Shown here: positions 50,369 through 62,958 of the stretch, one piece after another
Layout of the letters: every line of letters begins with the position of its first letter
How positions within the stretch are numbered: position 1 is the first letter of the stretch
DNA from: Fibrobacter succinogenes
GTDB taxonomy: Bacteria > Fibrobacterota > Fibrobacteria > Fibrobacterales > Fibrobacteraceae
Direction of reading: 5' to 3'
DNA length: 64,000 nt
Assembly: GCA_902756345.1 (NCBI GenBank)
Contig: CACVQR010000003.1
Span: 1 to 64,000, forward strand
The notes under the pieces: model-generated
Told to the model about the DNA's origin: nothing
Databases searched by the model: none
Seen by the model: the letters and a program-made list of their open reading frames with translations, nothing else
Made by a program: the position numbers and the translations under genes

Positions 50369-52717
50369 ATGTCTAGGTTTATGACGATTCGTTATCTGTT
50401 TGTTGCCGTCCTTTTTTCGATGGCGGCTGTTTTTTGGGCTTGTTCTGACGACGATAGCTCTGTTGAATTTAGGGTAGAACGCGAAGTTTCGGATATTTCG
50501 ACCTTGTTGCAGTGCGCCAAGGGTGCCGATAGCGGCGCCTACTGCTTTATGGTCCGTTTCCGTTATCCGGACGATACGGAGAGTCTGGACAGCATTTACC
50601 TGTGGGTCGGCGACGATGTGCTGGACGATACTTCAAAGACTGTTGGTGACAAGGAAAAGTCGAAGGCGACCGATCGCTTTGCATTCCCCAAAAAGACCGA
50701 AGAACTTTTCGACACGATTGACGTGACTCCGTATATCCAGGATTACGTGGAGGAACGCGAAAGCCTGATGGTGGCGCTCTATTGCGACTATTCGGGTGGA
50801 CGTCCGGGAACGGTTCAAAGAATTTATTTGTATTTTGGCGACAAGATTGCGCCGTCCGATATCAATATCTCTGATTCTACATGGACTACCGGAGCGCTTC
50901 TGGAATGGACACGTCCGACAGACCAGACAAACCACTACAAGCCGAATGAACTTTCGGGACCGATTCTTGGTTACAATATCAGAATCTATAGCGAAAACAA
51001 GAACGAGGACTTGCGCAAGCTGAAGATCCGGCTTGAATCACCGGACGGAATCGATTCTACCGGCGAAACGCTTTACTTGCGCCACAAGGGCTACCATTCC
51101 AACGTGGATTCCGTGTTCCTGCAATCTAAAGAACATGGCGACAGCCGCAAGAACGAGTTGTTCCTGGCCATTCCAGACGGCAAGGGCTACAACAACGACA
51201 GCCCCGATTCCAATATTTTCCGTTTGACGATTGAAGGCCTCAAGGCTGAGGCCGAATACAAGATTGGTTATTCGACTTGGGATACTTGTGGCAACTATAC
51301 GGGTGTAGACCGTTTGGACATGCGCGCATGGCTTACCATCAATACGACGGATTCTGTCGCTCCCTTGATGCCCACCAAGATATTTACGATGAAGGATACT
51401 TTGTACCCCGAAATGGCAAGGCTTGACAGCAATAACCGCCTGCTCATTTTCTGGAGCCAAAGCGTAGACCCGTACAAGCGCGAACACGACATCGAGGTCG
51501 ATACTGTTCTGACGATTCCGGATACATGCCTTGTCAACTTGTGCTACGAAAAGGTGATAAAGTACAGGGTTGAATATTGGGACCGTTACACCGAACAGTG
51601 GGTGATTAGCAGCGATGTAGATACCCTGGACCGCTACACCAAATTTTACAAGCCTTCGGGCGATACCATGAAGGTTTCCGCTACGGGCAAGTTCATTTCT
51701 GACACGATCCGTTATGTCGCCCCGGGCGATACGCTTGTGCTTCGGATTATTGCAATCGATGAATCCGGTTACTGGTCTGTACCGCTGGTCGACACGATTG
51801 CGGTTTCTCCGGGAGCGATCGCAAACGAAATAGAATGCCCTGAAGGCTTTGTCGCGGTCAAGGCTTCCGATACCAATTACTTCTGCATGGAACGCATGGA
51901 ACACCAGAATGATTCGGGCGAATTCATGACGAATGTTTTGCATTCCGAAGCTCTTGCAACTTGCGAAGCGATTTCGGCAAGCGGTTTCAAGGTGAGTCTG
52001 TGTAACGAACGCGACTGGGAACTCGTTTGCCTTTCGGGCGGAACGCTTGCCTATGGCGTGGTTCAGGACGATACTGTTGAGACGGCTGAATTCTTGTTCA
52101 AGTACTGCAATGTGGCGACTAACGATTCTGCATCGGCGGCCAATCCTGTCAAGCGCAGTTCCCGTTGCATGAACCCGATGGGCATTCGCGATTTGCCGGG
52201 CCAGTACCAGGAATGGGTGAGGGGCCGCTCCGAAGATACGATTGCTGTGGTCAAGGGTGGTTCTTACCGCGTGATGGGCGGGCTTGAAAGTGGCGAGTTT
52301 GGCCGTGAAACGCAGGCTCTTTGCACGAACCGCTATTTCCCGTATTTTACCCGTTTGGCCTATACGACTGATTCCGTATTCCTGTATCGTGAGGGCACCA
52401 GGGTCGATACCGTTTATACCGCCGATACTTCGAGAACCTTGTACAAGGTGCTCACCAAGAAAGATTTCAAGGATACCTTGCAGTTCTTTGATATTCAGGA
52501 TTCTAGCGGAAATTCCGTGGGCACGGACTATGTGCCTTATGCAGAATACAAGCAGGGCGGCGATGAATGGCTTGAATCCATTTCCAACGGCATGAAATAT
52601 GTGCCGGACCATATCGAGGTCGTGTTCCTAACGGGCGAGCGTGTCGCTTACCGCGGGGCGTCGAACTACTACAGGTCTACAAGCATCGGGTTCAGGTGCT
52701 GCGCATACAAGGAATAA
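50369..52717 (+). CDS. Large lipoprotein with fibronectin-like and FGE-like domains
   Basis: 782 aa. Signal peptide with lipobox F-W-A-C, then S-D-D-D-S-S. Two or three beta-sandwich, fibronectin-III-like domains occupy about 130-500 (PSDINISDSTWTTGALLEWT, ILGYNIRIYSEN). The last 280 residues have FGE-sulfatase-like features: ECPEGFVAVKA, SLCNERDWELVCLSGG, LPGQYQEWVRG, and an end SIGFRCCAYKE much like the protein at 33694. The TATTTT element ends 7 nt before the ATG, suggesting a leaderless mRNA. Function unknown; it is predicted to be outside the cell. Confidence 0.8.
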   Translation: MSRFMTIRYLFVAVLFSMAAVFWACSDDDSSVEFRVEREVSDISTLLQCAKGADSGAYCFMVRFRYPDDTESLDSIYLWVGDDVLDDTSKTVGDKEKSKATDRFAFPKKTEELFDTIDVTPYIQDYVEERESLMVALYCDYSGGRPGTVQRIYLYFGDKIAPSDINISDSTWTTGALLEWTRPTDQTNHYKPNELSGPILGYNIRIYSENKNEDLRKLKIRLESPDGIDSTGETLYLRHKGYHSNVDSVFLQSKEHGDSRKNELFLAIPDGKGYNNDSPDSNIFRLTIEGLKAEAEYKIGYSTWDTCGNYTGVDRLDMRAWLTINTTDSVAPLMPTKIFTMKDTLYPEMARLDSNNRLLIFWSQSVDPYKREHDIEVDTVLTIPDTCLVNLCYEKVIKYRVEYWDRYTEQWVISSDVDTLDRYTKFYKPSGDTMKVSATGKFISDTIRYVAPGDTLVLRIIAIDESGYWSVPLVDTIAVSPGAIANEIECPEGFVAVKASDTNYFCMERMEHQNDSGEFMTNVLHSEALATCEAISASGFKVSLCNERDWELVCLSGGTLAYGVVQDDTVETAEFLFKYCNVATNDSASAANPVKRSSRCMNPMGIRDLPGQYQEWVRGRSEDTIAVVKGGSYRVMGGLESGEFGRETQALCTNRYFPYFTRLAYTTDSVFLYREGTRVDTVYTADTSRTLYKVLTKKDFKDTLQFFDIQDSSGNSVGTDYVPYAEYKQGGDEWLESISNGMKYVPDHIEVVFLTGERVAYRGASNYYRSTSIGFRCCAYKE

Positions 52718-52748
52718 TTCGGATTTCGGATTTCGGAATTCGGAGTTG
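52716..52748. repeat. Type B array (reverse) providing a ribosome site
   Basis: AATTCGGATTTCGGATTTCG and GAATTCGGAG follow the upstream stop codon. The final CGGAG sits 8 nt before the suhB ATG and is the likely ribosome site of that gene. Confidence 0.6.
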
Positions 52749-52755
52749 ATTACAA

Positions 52756-53541
52756 ATGGAAAATCAAGATTATTTAAAAGTTGCAGCGGCGCTTGCTAAG
52801 GAAGCGGGGGCTCTTTGTCTTGAAATACAGCAGAACTTGGGCGGTGTCAAGTACAAGTCCAAGAAAGATGTGGTGACCCGTGCAGACATAGCAAGCGAGA
52901 AGCTGATTGTCGAAGGACTCCGCAAGGCGTTTCCGGAACATTCCATTCGCACCGAAGAAGCTGGCGTTATCGAGGGGGTAGATCCGCGTTACCGCTGGAT
53001 TATCGATCCGGTCGATGGTACCGTGAACTTTAGCCGCGGAATTCCGTTTTGGGGAATTTCGATTGCGCTTCACTTTGAAGGCAAGCCCCTGGTTGCGGTC
53101 GTGAATCTGCCGCGTCTGGGTGAACTCTATACCGCGATAAAGGGCGAGGGCGCCTTCATGAACGGCAAGCCTATCCATGTGAGCGACGAGTCGGACCCGG
53201 TACACGCGATTGTATCTAACGGCGACTTTAACGTGGGTGACGTGGCCAAAATCAACGCCCAGAATTCCAAGAATTTCGCTCGCGAGGCAGAAACTTTCGA
53301 ACGTGTCAAGTGCTTTGGTTCGGCGGTGATCGAAGGTTGCTTTACGGCCTGCGGGCGCCTGGACTGCTTTGTGATGACCATGAGTTACCCGTGGGATATT
53401 GCGGCCATTGCCTTGCTTGTTGAAGAGGCCGGTGGCAAGTCGACCCATATTGACGGCTCTCCCATGCAGTTCGTGGATGCCGAACAAGTTGTTTTTAGTA
53501 ATGGTATTTTACATAAAACGTTGATAGATACTATCTTGTAA
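52756..53541 (+). CDS. suhB: Inositol monophosphatase-family protein
   Basis: 261 aa. Metal-dependent sugar phosphatase fold with all three motifs: RTEEAG (Glu ligand), WIIDPVDGTVNFSRGIPFWG, and SYPWDIAAIALLVEEAGG. It probably hydrolyses inositol phosphate or a related sugar phosphate; SuhB proteins also act in rRNA transcription in some bacteria. The substrate cannot be told by eye. It stands between the FGE-like lipoprotein and the GH9 gene. Confidence 0.92.
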   Translation: MENQDYLKVAAALAKEAGALCLEIQQNLGGVKYKSKKDVVTRADIASEKLIVEGLRKAFPEHSIRTEEAGVIEGVDPRYRWIIDPVDGTVNFSRGIPFWGISIALHFEGKPLVAVVNLPRLGELYTAIKGEGAFMNGKPIHVSDESDPVHAIVSNGDFNVGDVAKINAQNSKNFAREAETFERVKCFGSAVIEGCFTACGRLDCFVMTMSYPWDIAAIALLVEEAGGKSTHIDGSPMQFVDAEQVVFSNGILHKTLIDTIL

Positions 53542-53576
53542 ACTTTCTTTTCGTGTGAAAAATCTTCAAAATATGC

Positions 53577-53600
53577 TATATTGGCTTTGGGTTTGCGGTG
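53577..53600 (+). promoter_or_regulatory. Promoter region of the GH9 gene
   Basis: TATATT (53577-53582) is a likely -10/-7 element. Directly after it TTGGCTTTGGGTTTGC has GG and GC exactly 10 nt apart, so it could also be a sigma-54 site. Either would give a short leader before GGAG and the ATG at 53622. Confidence 0.4.
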
Positions 53601-53621
53601 TGGTCAATTTTGGAGAAAGTC

Positions 53622-55448
53622 ATGAATTGTAAAAAATACCTTTTTTCGGGTCTGGCCTTTTTGGGCTTGGCCACGACAACGGCTTTTGCAGCGCTCAGCA
53701 CAGATGATTATGTAGAAGCAGCTTGGATGACCACCCGCTTTTTCGGGGCGCAGCGTTCAGGTGAAGGCCCCAACTGGATTCTGGATGGCACCAATCACCC
53801 AACCAGTTTTACAAAGGATAGCTACAACGGCAAGAATGTGAGCGGCGGCTGGTTTGACTGCGGCGACCACGTGATGTATGGTCAGTCCCAGGGCTTCGCC
53901 TCTTACGTGCTCGCTTTGGCTTACGCTGAATTTACCGAAGGTTTCTACGACCTTTATACGGGCGACTATTCCGACTACAAGGCCAGTAAGGACTATTCCA
54001 TGAAGGGCGGCAAGCCTAACAAGGAACGTGACTTGCTCGAAGAACTCCGTTATGAAGCGGACTTCTGGGTCAAGGCCGCAATCGATGGCAATAACTTTGT
54101 GACCGTGAAGGGTGATGGCAATGCCGACCACCAGAAATGGGTCACCGCCGGCATGATGAGTACGCTGGGTTCCGGCGAAGGTGGCGAACCTCGCTCGATT
54201 ACCGGTAATGCAAACGATTCTTACACGCCGGGTATGGCTGCCGCTATGCTTGCCGTGATGGCCCGTATGGATCCCGAAGAATCGAACCAGAAGAAGTACC
54301 TTGATGCAGCAAAGGTTGCATACGGTTATTCCAAAAACCATAAGGGCGTGACGACTTCGGGTGGTTTCTATGAATCTACCTGGTGGGATGGCCGTACACA
54401 GGACGGCGTGTTCCTTGCCGCCTTGGAACTTTACCGTACGACAAAGGACGAATCCTACAAGAAAGACGCTGAAAAGTATTTCAATGATCTTCAATTCTTG
54501 AAGGGTATGTATACCCGATTCTCTTACAGTAACGCAGTTCCGCTTTCCGTGGTGATGGGTGCCGGTGCCCTTGGTCTTGAACCCGGTGGACAGTACAGAG
54601 ATGTGGAACGTTTCCTGGAAAAGCTTTACCAGGAAAATATGTCCAATGACGTGTTCAAGGGTGAAACCAGCAATAGCGACCATTTCCATGTGCGTACCCC
54701 CTCTGGCGGCGCCTTCCTCTATGCTCTTTATTCCAAGCTGTTCGACGATGATTCCTACGATAGCATGATTGAAAAGAACGTCGCTTACTTGCTCGGCGAC
54801 AACAGCAACAAAAAGTCTTATGTGGTGGGCTTTACCAAGAATGGTGCCAATGCTCCTAAGCGTCCGCATCATCGTGGCTACTATGGCAACGAAGATCCGG
54901 GTCGTGAAGTTGGCGGCATGGGCGATGCTCCTGAAAAGAACAAGTATCTGGGCGGCATGATTGCTGGAAACTTTAACGACGGCAACCACAGTGGCGATGT
55001 GTCGAACTGGCAGCTTAATGAAGTCTGCGTCGACATGAATGCTCCGATGGTGGGTGCTCTCGGCTACATCTTGAGTAAGAAGGCTCCGAAGACCGACGAA
55101 GAACTTGGTGTCAAGTCTGTTGCCAAAAAGGACACCGTCAAGAAAGATACCGTTAGCAAGGATACAGTCAAGAAGGACACCACCAAGAAAGATACCAGCG
55201 ATGCAATCATCCCGCGTCTTTCTTTGACCAAGAATTTCAATTTGGTCTCGAGCGGTTCCATGGTGAGCGTTTCTCAGGTCTTGAATATGCCTTTCAGGGT
55301 GCAGGTCTTTGACCTGACCGGTAAGCTTTTGCAGGAAATCAAGGGCGAAGGTCACAACCTTCAGTTCAAGATTCAGGGTAAGGGTGTGTTCCGAGTGCGA
55401 GTTATCTCGGCTCGAGCGAGCGAAATGTTCACGGTCAAGGCTTACTAG
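53622..55448 (+). CDS. Secreted GH9 endoglucanase with type-IX-like sorting tail
   Basis: 608 aa. Signal peptide (about 1-23, FAALS). The GH9 catalytic domain (about 25-480) has SGGWFDCGDHVMYGQSQG (DCGDH where DAGDH is usual), HHRGYYGNEDPGREVGG, and the C-terminal DMNAPMVGALGYIL with expected acidic residues. A linker of K-D-T-V-K-K-D-T repeats (about 495-525) leads to an 80-residue domain ending VFRVRVISARASEMFTVKAY, with the G-x-F/V-x-V-R-V pattern of type IX secretion signals. It cleaves cellulose. Start 53622 from GGAGAAAGTC upstream. Confidence 0.92.
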   Translation: MNCKKYLFSGLAFLGLATTTAFAALSTDDYVEAAWMTTRFFGAQRSGEGPNWILDGTNHPTSFTKDSYNGKNVSGGWFDCGDHVMYGQSQGFASYVLALAYAEFTEGFYDLYTGDYSDYKASKDYSMKGGKPNKERDLLEELRYEADFWVKAAIDGNNFVTVKGDGNADHQKWVTAGMMSTLGSGEGGEPRSITGNANDSYTPGMAAAMLAVMARMDPEESNQKKYLDAAKVAYGYSKNHKGVTTSGGFYESTWWDGRTQDGVFLAALELYRTTKDESYKKDAEKYFNDLQFLKGMYTRFSYSNAVPLSVVMGAGALGLEPGGQYRDVERFLEKLYQENMSNDVFKGETSNSDHFHVRTPSGGAFLYALYSKLFDDDSYDSMIEKNVAYLLGDNSNKKSYVVGFTKNGANAPKRPHHRGYYGNEDPGREVGGMGDAPEKNKYLGGMIAGNFNDGNHSGDVSNWQLNEVCVDMNAPMVGALGYILSKKAPKTDEELGVKSVAKKDTVKKDTVSKDTVKKDTTKKDTSDAIIPRLSLTKNFNLVSSGSMVSVSQVLNMPFRVQVFDLTGKLLQEIKGEGHNLQFKIQGKGVFRVRVISARASEMFTVKAY

Positions 55449-55479
55449 CCGTCGCGAATTGGCAAAAAAATTTGTGTAG

Positions 55480-55507
55480 AAACCCGCCTCTTGAGGGCGG
55501 GTTTTTC
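55480..55507 (+). terminator. Terminator of the GH9 gene
   Basis: AACCCGCC-TCTTGA-GGGCGGGTT is followed by a T tract, 33 nt past the stop codon. Confidence 0.92.
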
Positions 55508-55573
55508 CATAATGTGAAATCCAATTTTCACTAAACGTTGTAAAACTTTATTTACATTCTCTTTAAAAAATGC

Positions 55574-55680
55574 TAAACTTACAAAAATGTAGGTTTTATA
55601 CTTTTTGTGCCTTTAAATTTAACGAAAAAAGGCGATTTGTGAAACTGATAAAAAAATAACTTACAAAAATGTAAGTTTTT
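55574..55680. promoter_or_regulatory. Twin 20-nt operator-like palindromes upstream of gdhA
   Basis: AACTTACAAAAATGTAAGTT (55658-55677) is a perfect 20-nt palindrome. A near copy, AACTTACAAAAATGTAGGTT, lies 82 nt upstream (55576-55595), about eight helical turns away. An everted pair of the same half-sites, TGTAAAACTTTATTTACA, lies further upstream at about 55538. They probably bind one regulator, and its identity is unknown. Confidence 0.6.
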
Positions 55681-55682
55681 GA

Positions 55683-57128
<1,446 letters not shown>

Positions 57129-57130
57129 TA

Positions 57131-57203
57131 GTTCTGAGTAATCAGTTCTCAGTTGTGAGTAACAACTCAAAGGCCTCCGGTTCAAAGCCGGGGGCTTTTT
57201 ATT
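57131..57203 (+). terminator. Type E repeat and gdhA terminator
   Basis: TTCTGAGTAATCAGTTCTCA and GTTGTGAGTAACAACTC (57131-57168) form a small repeat array, then GGCCTCCGG-TTCAAAG-CCGGGGGC plus T5 (57172-57200) ends transcription. Confidence 0.8.
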
Positions 57204-57276
57204 TAGAATAAAAAAGTTTACGCTTATTTGTCCTTTAGGCTTTTTTGAGTATATATTGCTTGGTAAGAGGGCGAAA

Positions 57277-59208
57277 ATGAAGATACAGGCGTTTTTATTG
57301 GTGATGTTGTTGGGCGGAGCGGGACTTGCGAGTGCGCATGTCCTGAAAATGCCCGATTTCAAGGACAAGCGCGACGGACGCGTGTATAAGACGGTGCAGA
57401 TCGGAAACCAACGCTGGTTTGCCGAGAATTTGCGCTTTAACGTGAAGGGGAGCTGGTGCTACGACAGTCGCGACTATAATTGCGAAACGTATGGCAGGTT
57501 GTACAATTGGGCGATGGCGATGCGCCTGGTGGATTTTTACAACAACCATTCCATTGCGAACATTGATTTTACCCAAAAGGACTGGAAAACGTATCATGAT
57601 GCCTGCCCTGCGGGGTGGCGCTTGCCGGCCAACAAGGACTGGGTGACTTTAAAGCGTTATGTGGGGCGAATCGGTAAGAGTGATGGCGTCGGTTTGAGCC
57701 TTAAGTCTCCTGAATTGTGGGAAAAGGAACTGCGCGTGCCTGCGGGTTCCGACGAATTCGGCTTTAATGCCTTGCCGGCGGGTGTGCGTAACGAGTATAC
57801 CGGCTTTATGGACTTGAAGTCTTCGGCGCAGTTCTGGTCTTCGTCCGAAATTGACAACGTGGGTGCGATTTACTGGGGGTTGCTGTACGATTCTAGGTCC
57901 TTCGATAAAATTTACGCTTCCAAAGACGATGGCGCCTCTATCCGCTGTATCGAAAACAAGGTGTACCCCTTTAGGGAACCGCCTCCGCCGCCACGCCCGA
58001 AGGTGATTCCGCAGGTGGTCAATGTGCAGAACAAGGCCGTGCTTACGATTCATATTGGCGATCAGGTGTGGATGGTCAATAACTTGAACGTGAAGGTGCC
58101 GGGTAGCTACTGCTATGACGACAGGGAAGAAAACTGCGAACGTTTTGGACGCCTTTACACGTGGGAGGCCGCTACCAATATTACGAAAGCGGCGAAGATG
58201 AAGGACGTCTGCCCCAACGGTTGGCATGTGCCGACATCGCTTGATTTTTACAGGCTCAATATTTACCTGAAGGATATTGACGATGCGGTGGGCGTGGGTA
58301 CGAACTTGCGTGCCCGAGAAACCTGGATGGAAAGCGATCTTGCTCTCATGGGTGAAAACGGTTTCGGGTTTACGGCGCTGGCCTCCGGTGTGCGCGATTC
58401 CGCTGATACTGTTTCGGCATATTCTGGAATTGGAACCTTTACAGGGTTCTGGACGGTGAATGAACTTGATTCGTCGCGGGCAATCGTCTGGACGCTTCCG
58501 AATAACAACGATGACTTCGTGATGGATTCGAGTCTGAAGAATAAGGCGTATCCGGTGCGTTGCCTGATGAATCCGCCGGACATTGATGAAATTTATGACA
58601 GTACCTCGATTTACGACAAGCGAGACGATAACCGCTACAAGACTCTAGCTGTGGGCGAAGATGTCTGGATGGCGGAAAACCTGCGCTTTGCCGCACCGGG
58701 GAGCTTCTGCTACGAGGATAAGGATATTCGTTGCCGCAATTACGGAAGGCTTTACCCGTGGCATGTAGCGATGAGACTCCCCGAAGACTTTATCGAGAAT
58801 TCGCTGGATAGCGTGTCGCAGGGGGCCGTTGTCGAAGAACATCAGGGAATTTGCCCCGACGGTTGGCATATTCCGCGGCAAGAGGAATGGATGCGACTTG
58901 GACAGTTTGCAATTAACAAACGCAAGGGCTTGGCTGCGGCCCTCAAGAGCCGCGAAGGCTGGGCTCAGGGTGACATGACCAAGAACAACAATGCGAGCGG
59001 CTTTAACGCTTTGCCGGCGGGGATTCGTTTCCGCAACGACGGCGAATACACGGAACTCGGGACGAGTGCGTATTTCTGGGCGGCCGAAGGCGGTGGTGGC
59101 TCAGGAGCCGCTTACTGGTATGTCGTGAACAGTAAAGATGATTTCAAGAACGAAGAAGATTTCGACGGGAATGCTTATTCGCTCAGGTGCGTGAAGAACA
59201 AGAAATAG
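57277..59208 (+). CDS. Secreted protein with three FISUMP domains
   Basis: 643 aa. Signal peptide (about 1-20). Three copies of the FISUMP (TIGR02145) domain follow: about 25-225, 245-430 and 450-643. Each has a NQRWFAENLRF / DQVWMVNNLNV / EDVWMAENLRF strand, a CYDxREENCExxGRLYxW-type loop with paired Cys, an A/CPxGWRLP/HVP turn, and a closing R-C-(I/L/V). No lipobox is present, unlike the 6081 protein. Function unknown; surface location is inferred. Start 57277 from AAGAGGG upstream. Confidence 0.86.
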   Translation: MKIQAFLLVMLLGGAGLASAHVLKMPDFKDKRDGRVYKTVQIGNQRWFAENLRFNVKGSWCYDSRDYNCETYGRLYNWAMAMRLVDFYNNHSIANIDFTQKDWKTYHDACPAGWRLPANKDWVTLKRYVGRIGKSDGVGLSLKSPELWEKELRVPAGSDEFGFNALPAGVRNEYTGFMDLKSSAQFWSSSEIDNVGAIYWGLLYDSRSFDKIYASKDDGASIRCIENKVYPFREPPPPPRPKVIPQVVNVQNKAVLTIHIGDQVWMVNNLNVKVPGSYCYDDREENCERFGRLYTWEAATNITKAAKMKDVCPNGWHVPTSLDFYRLNIYLKDIDDAVGVGTNLRARETWMESDLALMGENGFGFTALASGVRDSADTVSAYSGIGTFTGFWTVNELDSSRAIVWTLPNNNDDFVMDSSLKNKAYPVRCLMNPPDIDEIYDSTSIYDKRDDNRYKTLAVGEDVWMAENLRFAAPGSFCYEDKDIRCRNYGRLYPWHVAMRLPEDFIENSLDSVSQGAVVEEHQGICPDGWHIPRQEEWMRLGQFAINKRKGLAAALKSREGWAQGDMTKNNNASGFNALPAGIRFRNDGEYTELGTSAYFWAAEGGGGSGAAYWYVVNSKDDFKNEEDFDGNAYSLRCVKNKK

Positions 59209-59221
59209 GGCATGGAATTTT

Positions 59222-59318
59222 AATGTGGGATGTGGAATGTGTGATGTGAAATTACTCATCTCACATTACACACTTCACATTGCGCCGTAGACGCTAACAT
59301 TACACATTGCGGCTTTGC
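59222..59318. repeat. Type A array with GCGGC hairpin
   Basis: AATGTGGGATGTGGAATGTG and its reverse units (CATCTCACATTACACACTTC) are followed by two CATTGCG segments, the second forming GCGGC-TTT-GCCGC. It fills the convergent gap between the FISUMP gene and thiC and ends at the thiC stop codon. Confidence 0.72.
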
Positions 59319-59320
59319 CG

Positions 59321-61095
<1,775 letters not shown>

Positions 61096-61098
61096 TTC

Positions 61099-62958
61099 TT
61101 ACTTTACTCCAATCAGAGACAAATCGCGCACGGCACCCTTATCTGCGCTTGAGGCCATTGCCGCATAAGCCTGCAATGCCTTGCTAACAACGCGGTCGCG
61201 GTGTTCCGGCTGCCATGCCTTGGCGCCACGGGCTTCCATTTCCTTGCGGCGGGCGGCGAGTTCGTCGTCGGTGAGCTGCACGTTGATGCTGCGGTTCGGG
61301 ATGTCGATTTCGATGACGTCGCCCGTGTGCACGAGGCCGATGTTACCCTTGTTGGCGGCTTCCGGAGAAGCGTGACCGATAGAGAGACCGCTCGTACCGC
61401 CGGAGAAGCGTCCGTCGGTGAGGAGGGCGCAGGACTTGCCGAGGTGACGGCTCTTGAGGTAAGAGGTCGGGTAGAGCATTTCCTGCATGCCGGGGCCACC
61501 CTTCGGGCCTTCGTAGCGGATAACGACCACGTCGCCAGCCTTCACCACCTTCGGGTCGAGAATGCCCTTCACGGCATCTTCCTGGCTTTCGAACACCACG
61601 GCGGGGCCGGTAAACTTGAAGATGGATTCGTCAACGCCGGCCGTTTTCACAATGCAGCCATCGACAGCGAGGTTACCGTACAGAACTGCGAGGCCGCCGT
61701 CCTTGGTGTAGGCGTGTTCGCCATCGCGGATAGCGCCGTTAGCGCGGTCGAGGTCGTGGTCCGGGTACATGAAGTTCTGCGAGAAGGCGACCAGGTTGTA
61801 CTTGCGGCCGGGGCCTGCGAGGTAGCGCTGCTTGGCTTCGGCGCTCGGGTTACGCTTGAGGTCGTTCACTTCGAGAGCTTCACCCATGGTGGCGGCGTGA
61901 ACGGTCTTTGCATTCTTGTGGATGAGGCCCATGCGGTCGAGTTCACCGAGGATACCCATGATACCACCGGCGCGGTTCACGTTTTCCACATGGATGTTGT
62001 GAACGGTCGGGGCGACCTTGCAGATGCACGGCGTGTTGCGGGAAAGGCGGTCGATGTCCTTCATGGTGAAGTCGACCCCGGCTTCCTGAGCCACAGCGAG
62101 CAAGTGGAGCACGGTGTTGGAGGAACCGCCCATGGCGATGTCGAGGCGCATGGCGTTTTCGAAGGCGTCCTTCGTGGCGATGCTGCGCGGGAGGATGCTT
62201 TCGTCGTTCAAATCGTAATACTGGTGGCAGAGTTCCACGATGCGCTTACCGGCGGCTTCGAAGAGCTTCTTACGTTCGGCGTGCGTTGCAACGATGGTGC
62301 CGTTACCCGGGAGGCTAAGGCCCAAAGCTTCGGTAAGGGAGTTCATGGAGTTTGCGGTGAACATGCCGGAGCAGGAACCGCAAGTCGGGCAAGCGTTCGC
62401 TTCGATGGCCGCCACTTCTTCGTCGCTGATGGTGTTGTCGGCGGAATCGATCATGGCGTCGATCAAGTCAAGAGCGCGGTCCTTGCCGTCCTTCGTGGTG
62501 ACGTGGCCAGCTTCCATCGGGCCGCCAGAAACGAAGATTGCCGGAATGTTGAGACGCATGGCAGCCATGAGCATACCCGGAGTCACCTTGTCGCAGTTAG
62601 AGATGCAAACGAGGGCATCGGCGCGGTGGGCGTTTGCCATGTATTCAGTAGAGTCTGCGATGAGGTCGCGAGAGGGCAAGCTGTAGAGCATGCCGTCGTG
62701 GCCCATAGCGATACCGTCATCAACGGCGATGGTGTTCATTTCCTTCGCGACACCGCCGGCGGCTTCAATCGCGCGGGCGACCACCTGGCCCAAGTCCTTC
62801 AGGTGAACGTGGCCCGGAACAAACTGGGTGTAGCTGTTCACCACGCAAATCACCGGCTTGCCAAAGTCTTCCACCTTGGTTCCAGTTGCGTGCCACAGGG
62901 CGCGTGCACCGGCCATTTCGCGGCCTTCCATAGTCTTGAGCGAACGAAGTTTCGGCAT
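61099..62958 (-). CDS. ilvD: Dihydroxy-acid dehydratase
   Basis: 619 aa. Iron-sulfur dehydratase that makes the 2-oxo acids of valine, leucine and isoleucine. Cluster cysteines are in FVSGGP-region [10 protein letters not shown] and in [18 protein letters not shown]; the latter also fits the long [4Fe-4S] type. The C-terminus has [18 protein letters not shown]. Start 62958 with AGAGGAT upstream. The following thiC is probably co-transcribed. Confidence 0.96.
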   Translation of the reverse strand: MPKLRSLKTMEGREMAGARALWHATGTKVEDFGKPVICVVNSYTQFVPGHVHLKDLGQVVARAIEAAGGVAKEMNTIAVDDGIAMGHDGMLYSLPSRDLIADSTEYMANAHRADALVCISNCDKVTPGMLMAAMRLNIPAIFVSGGPMEAGHVTTKDGKDRALDLIDAMIDSADNTISDEEVAAIEANACPTCGSCSGMFTANSMNSLTEALGLSLPGNGTIVATHAERKKLFEAAGKRIVELCHQYYDLNDESILPRSIATKDAFENAMRLDIAMGGSSNTVLHLLAVAQEAGVDFTMKDIDRLSRNTPCICKVAPTVHNIHVENVNRAGGIMGILGELDRMGLIHKNAKTVHAATMGEALEVNDLKRNPSAEAKQRYLAGPGRKYNLVAFSQNFMYPDHDLDRANGAIRDGEHAYTKDGGLAVLYGNLAVDGCIVKTAGVDESIFKFTGPAVVFESQEDAVKGILDPKVVKAGDVVVIRYEGPKGGPGMQEMLYPTSYLKSRHLGKSCALLTDGRFSGGTSGLSIGHASPEAANKGNIGLVHTGDVIEIDIPNRSINVQLTDDELAARRKEMEARGAKAWQPEHRDRVVSKALQAYAAMASSADKGAVRDLSLIGVK

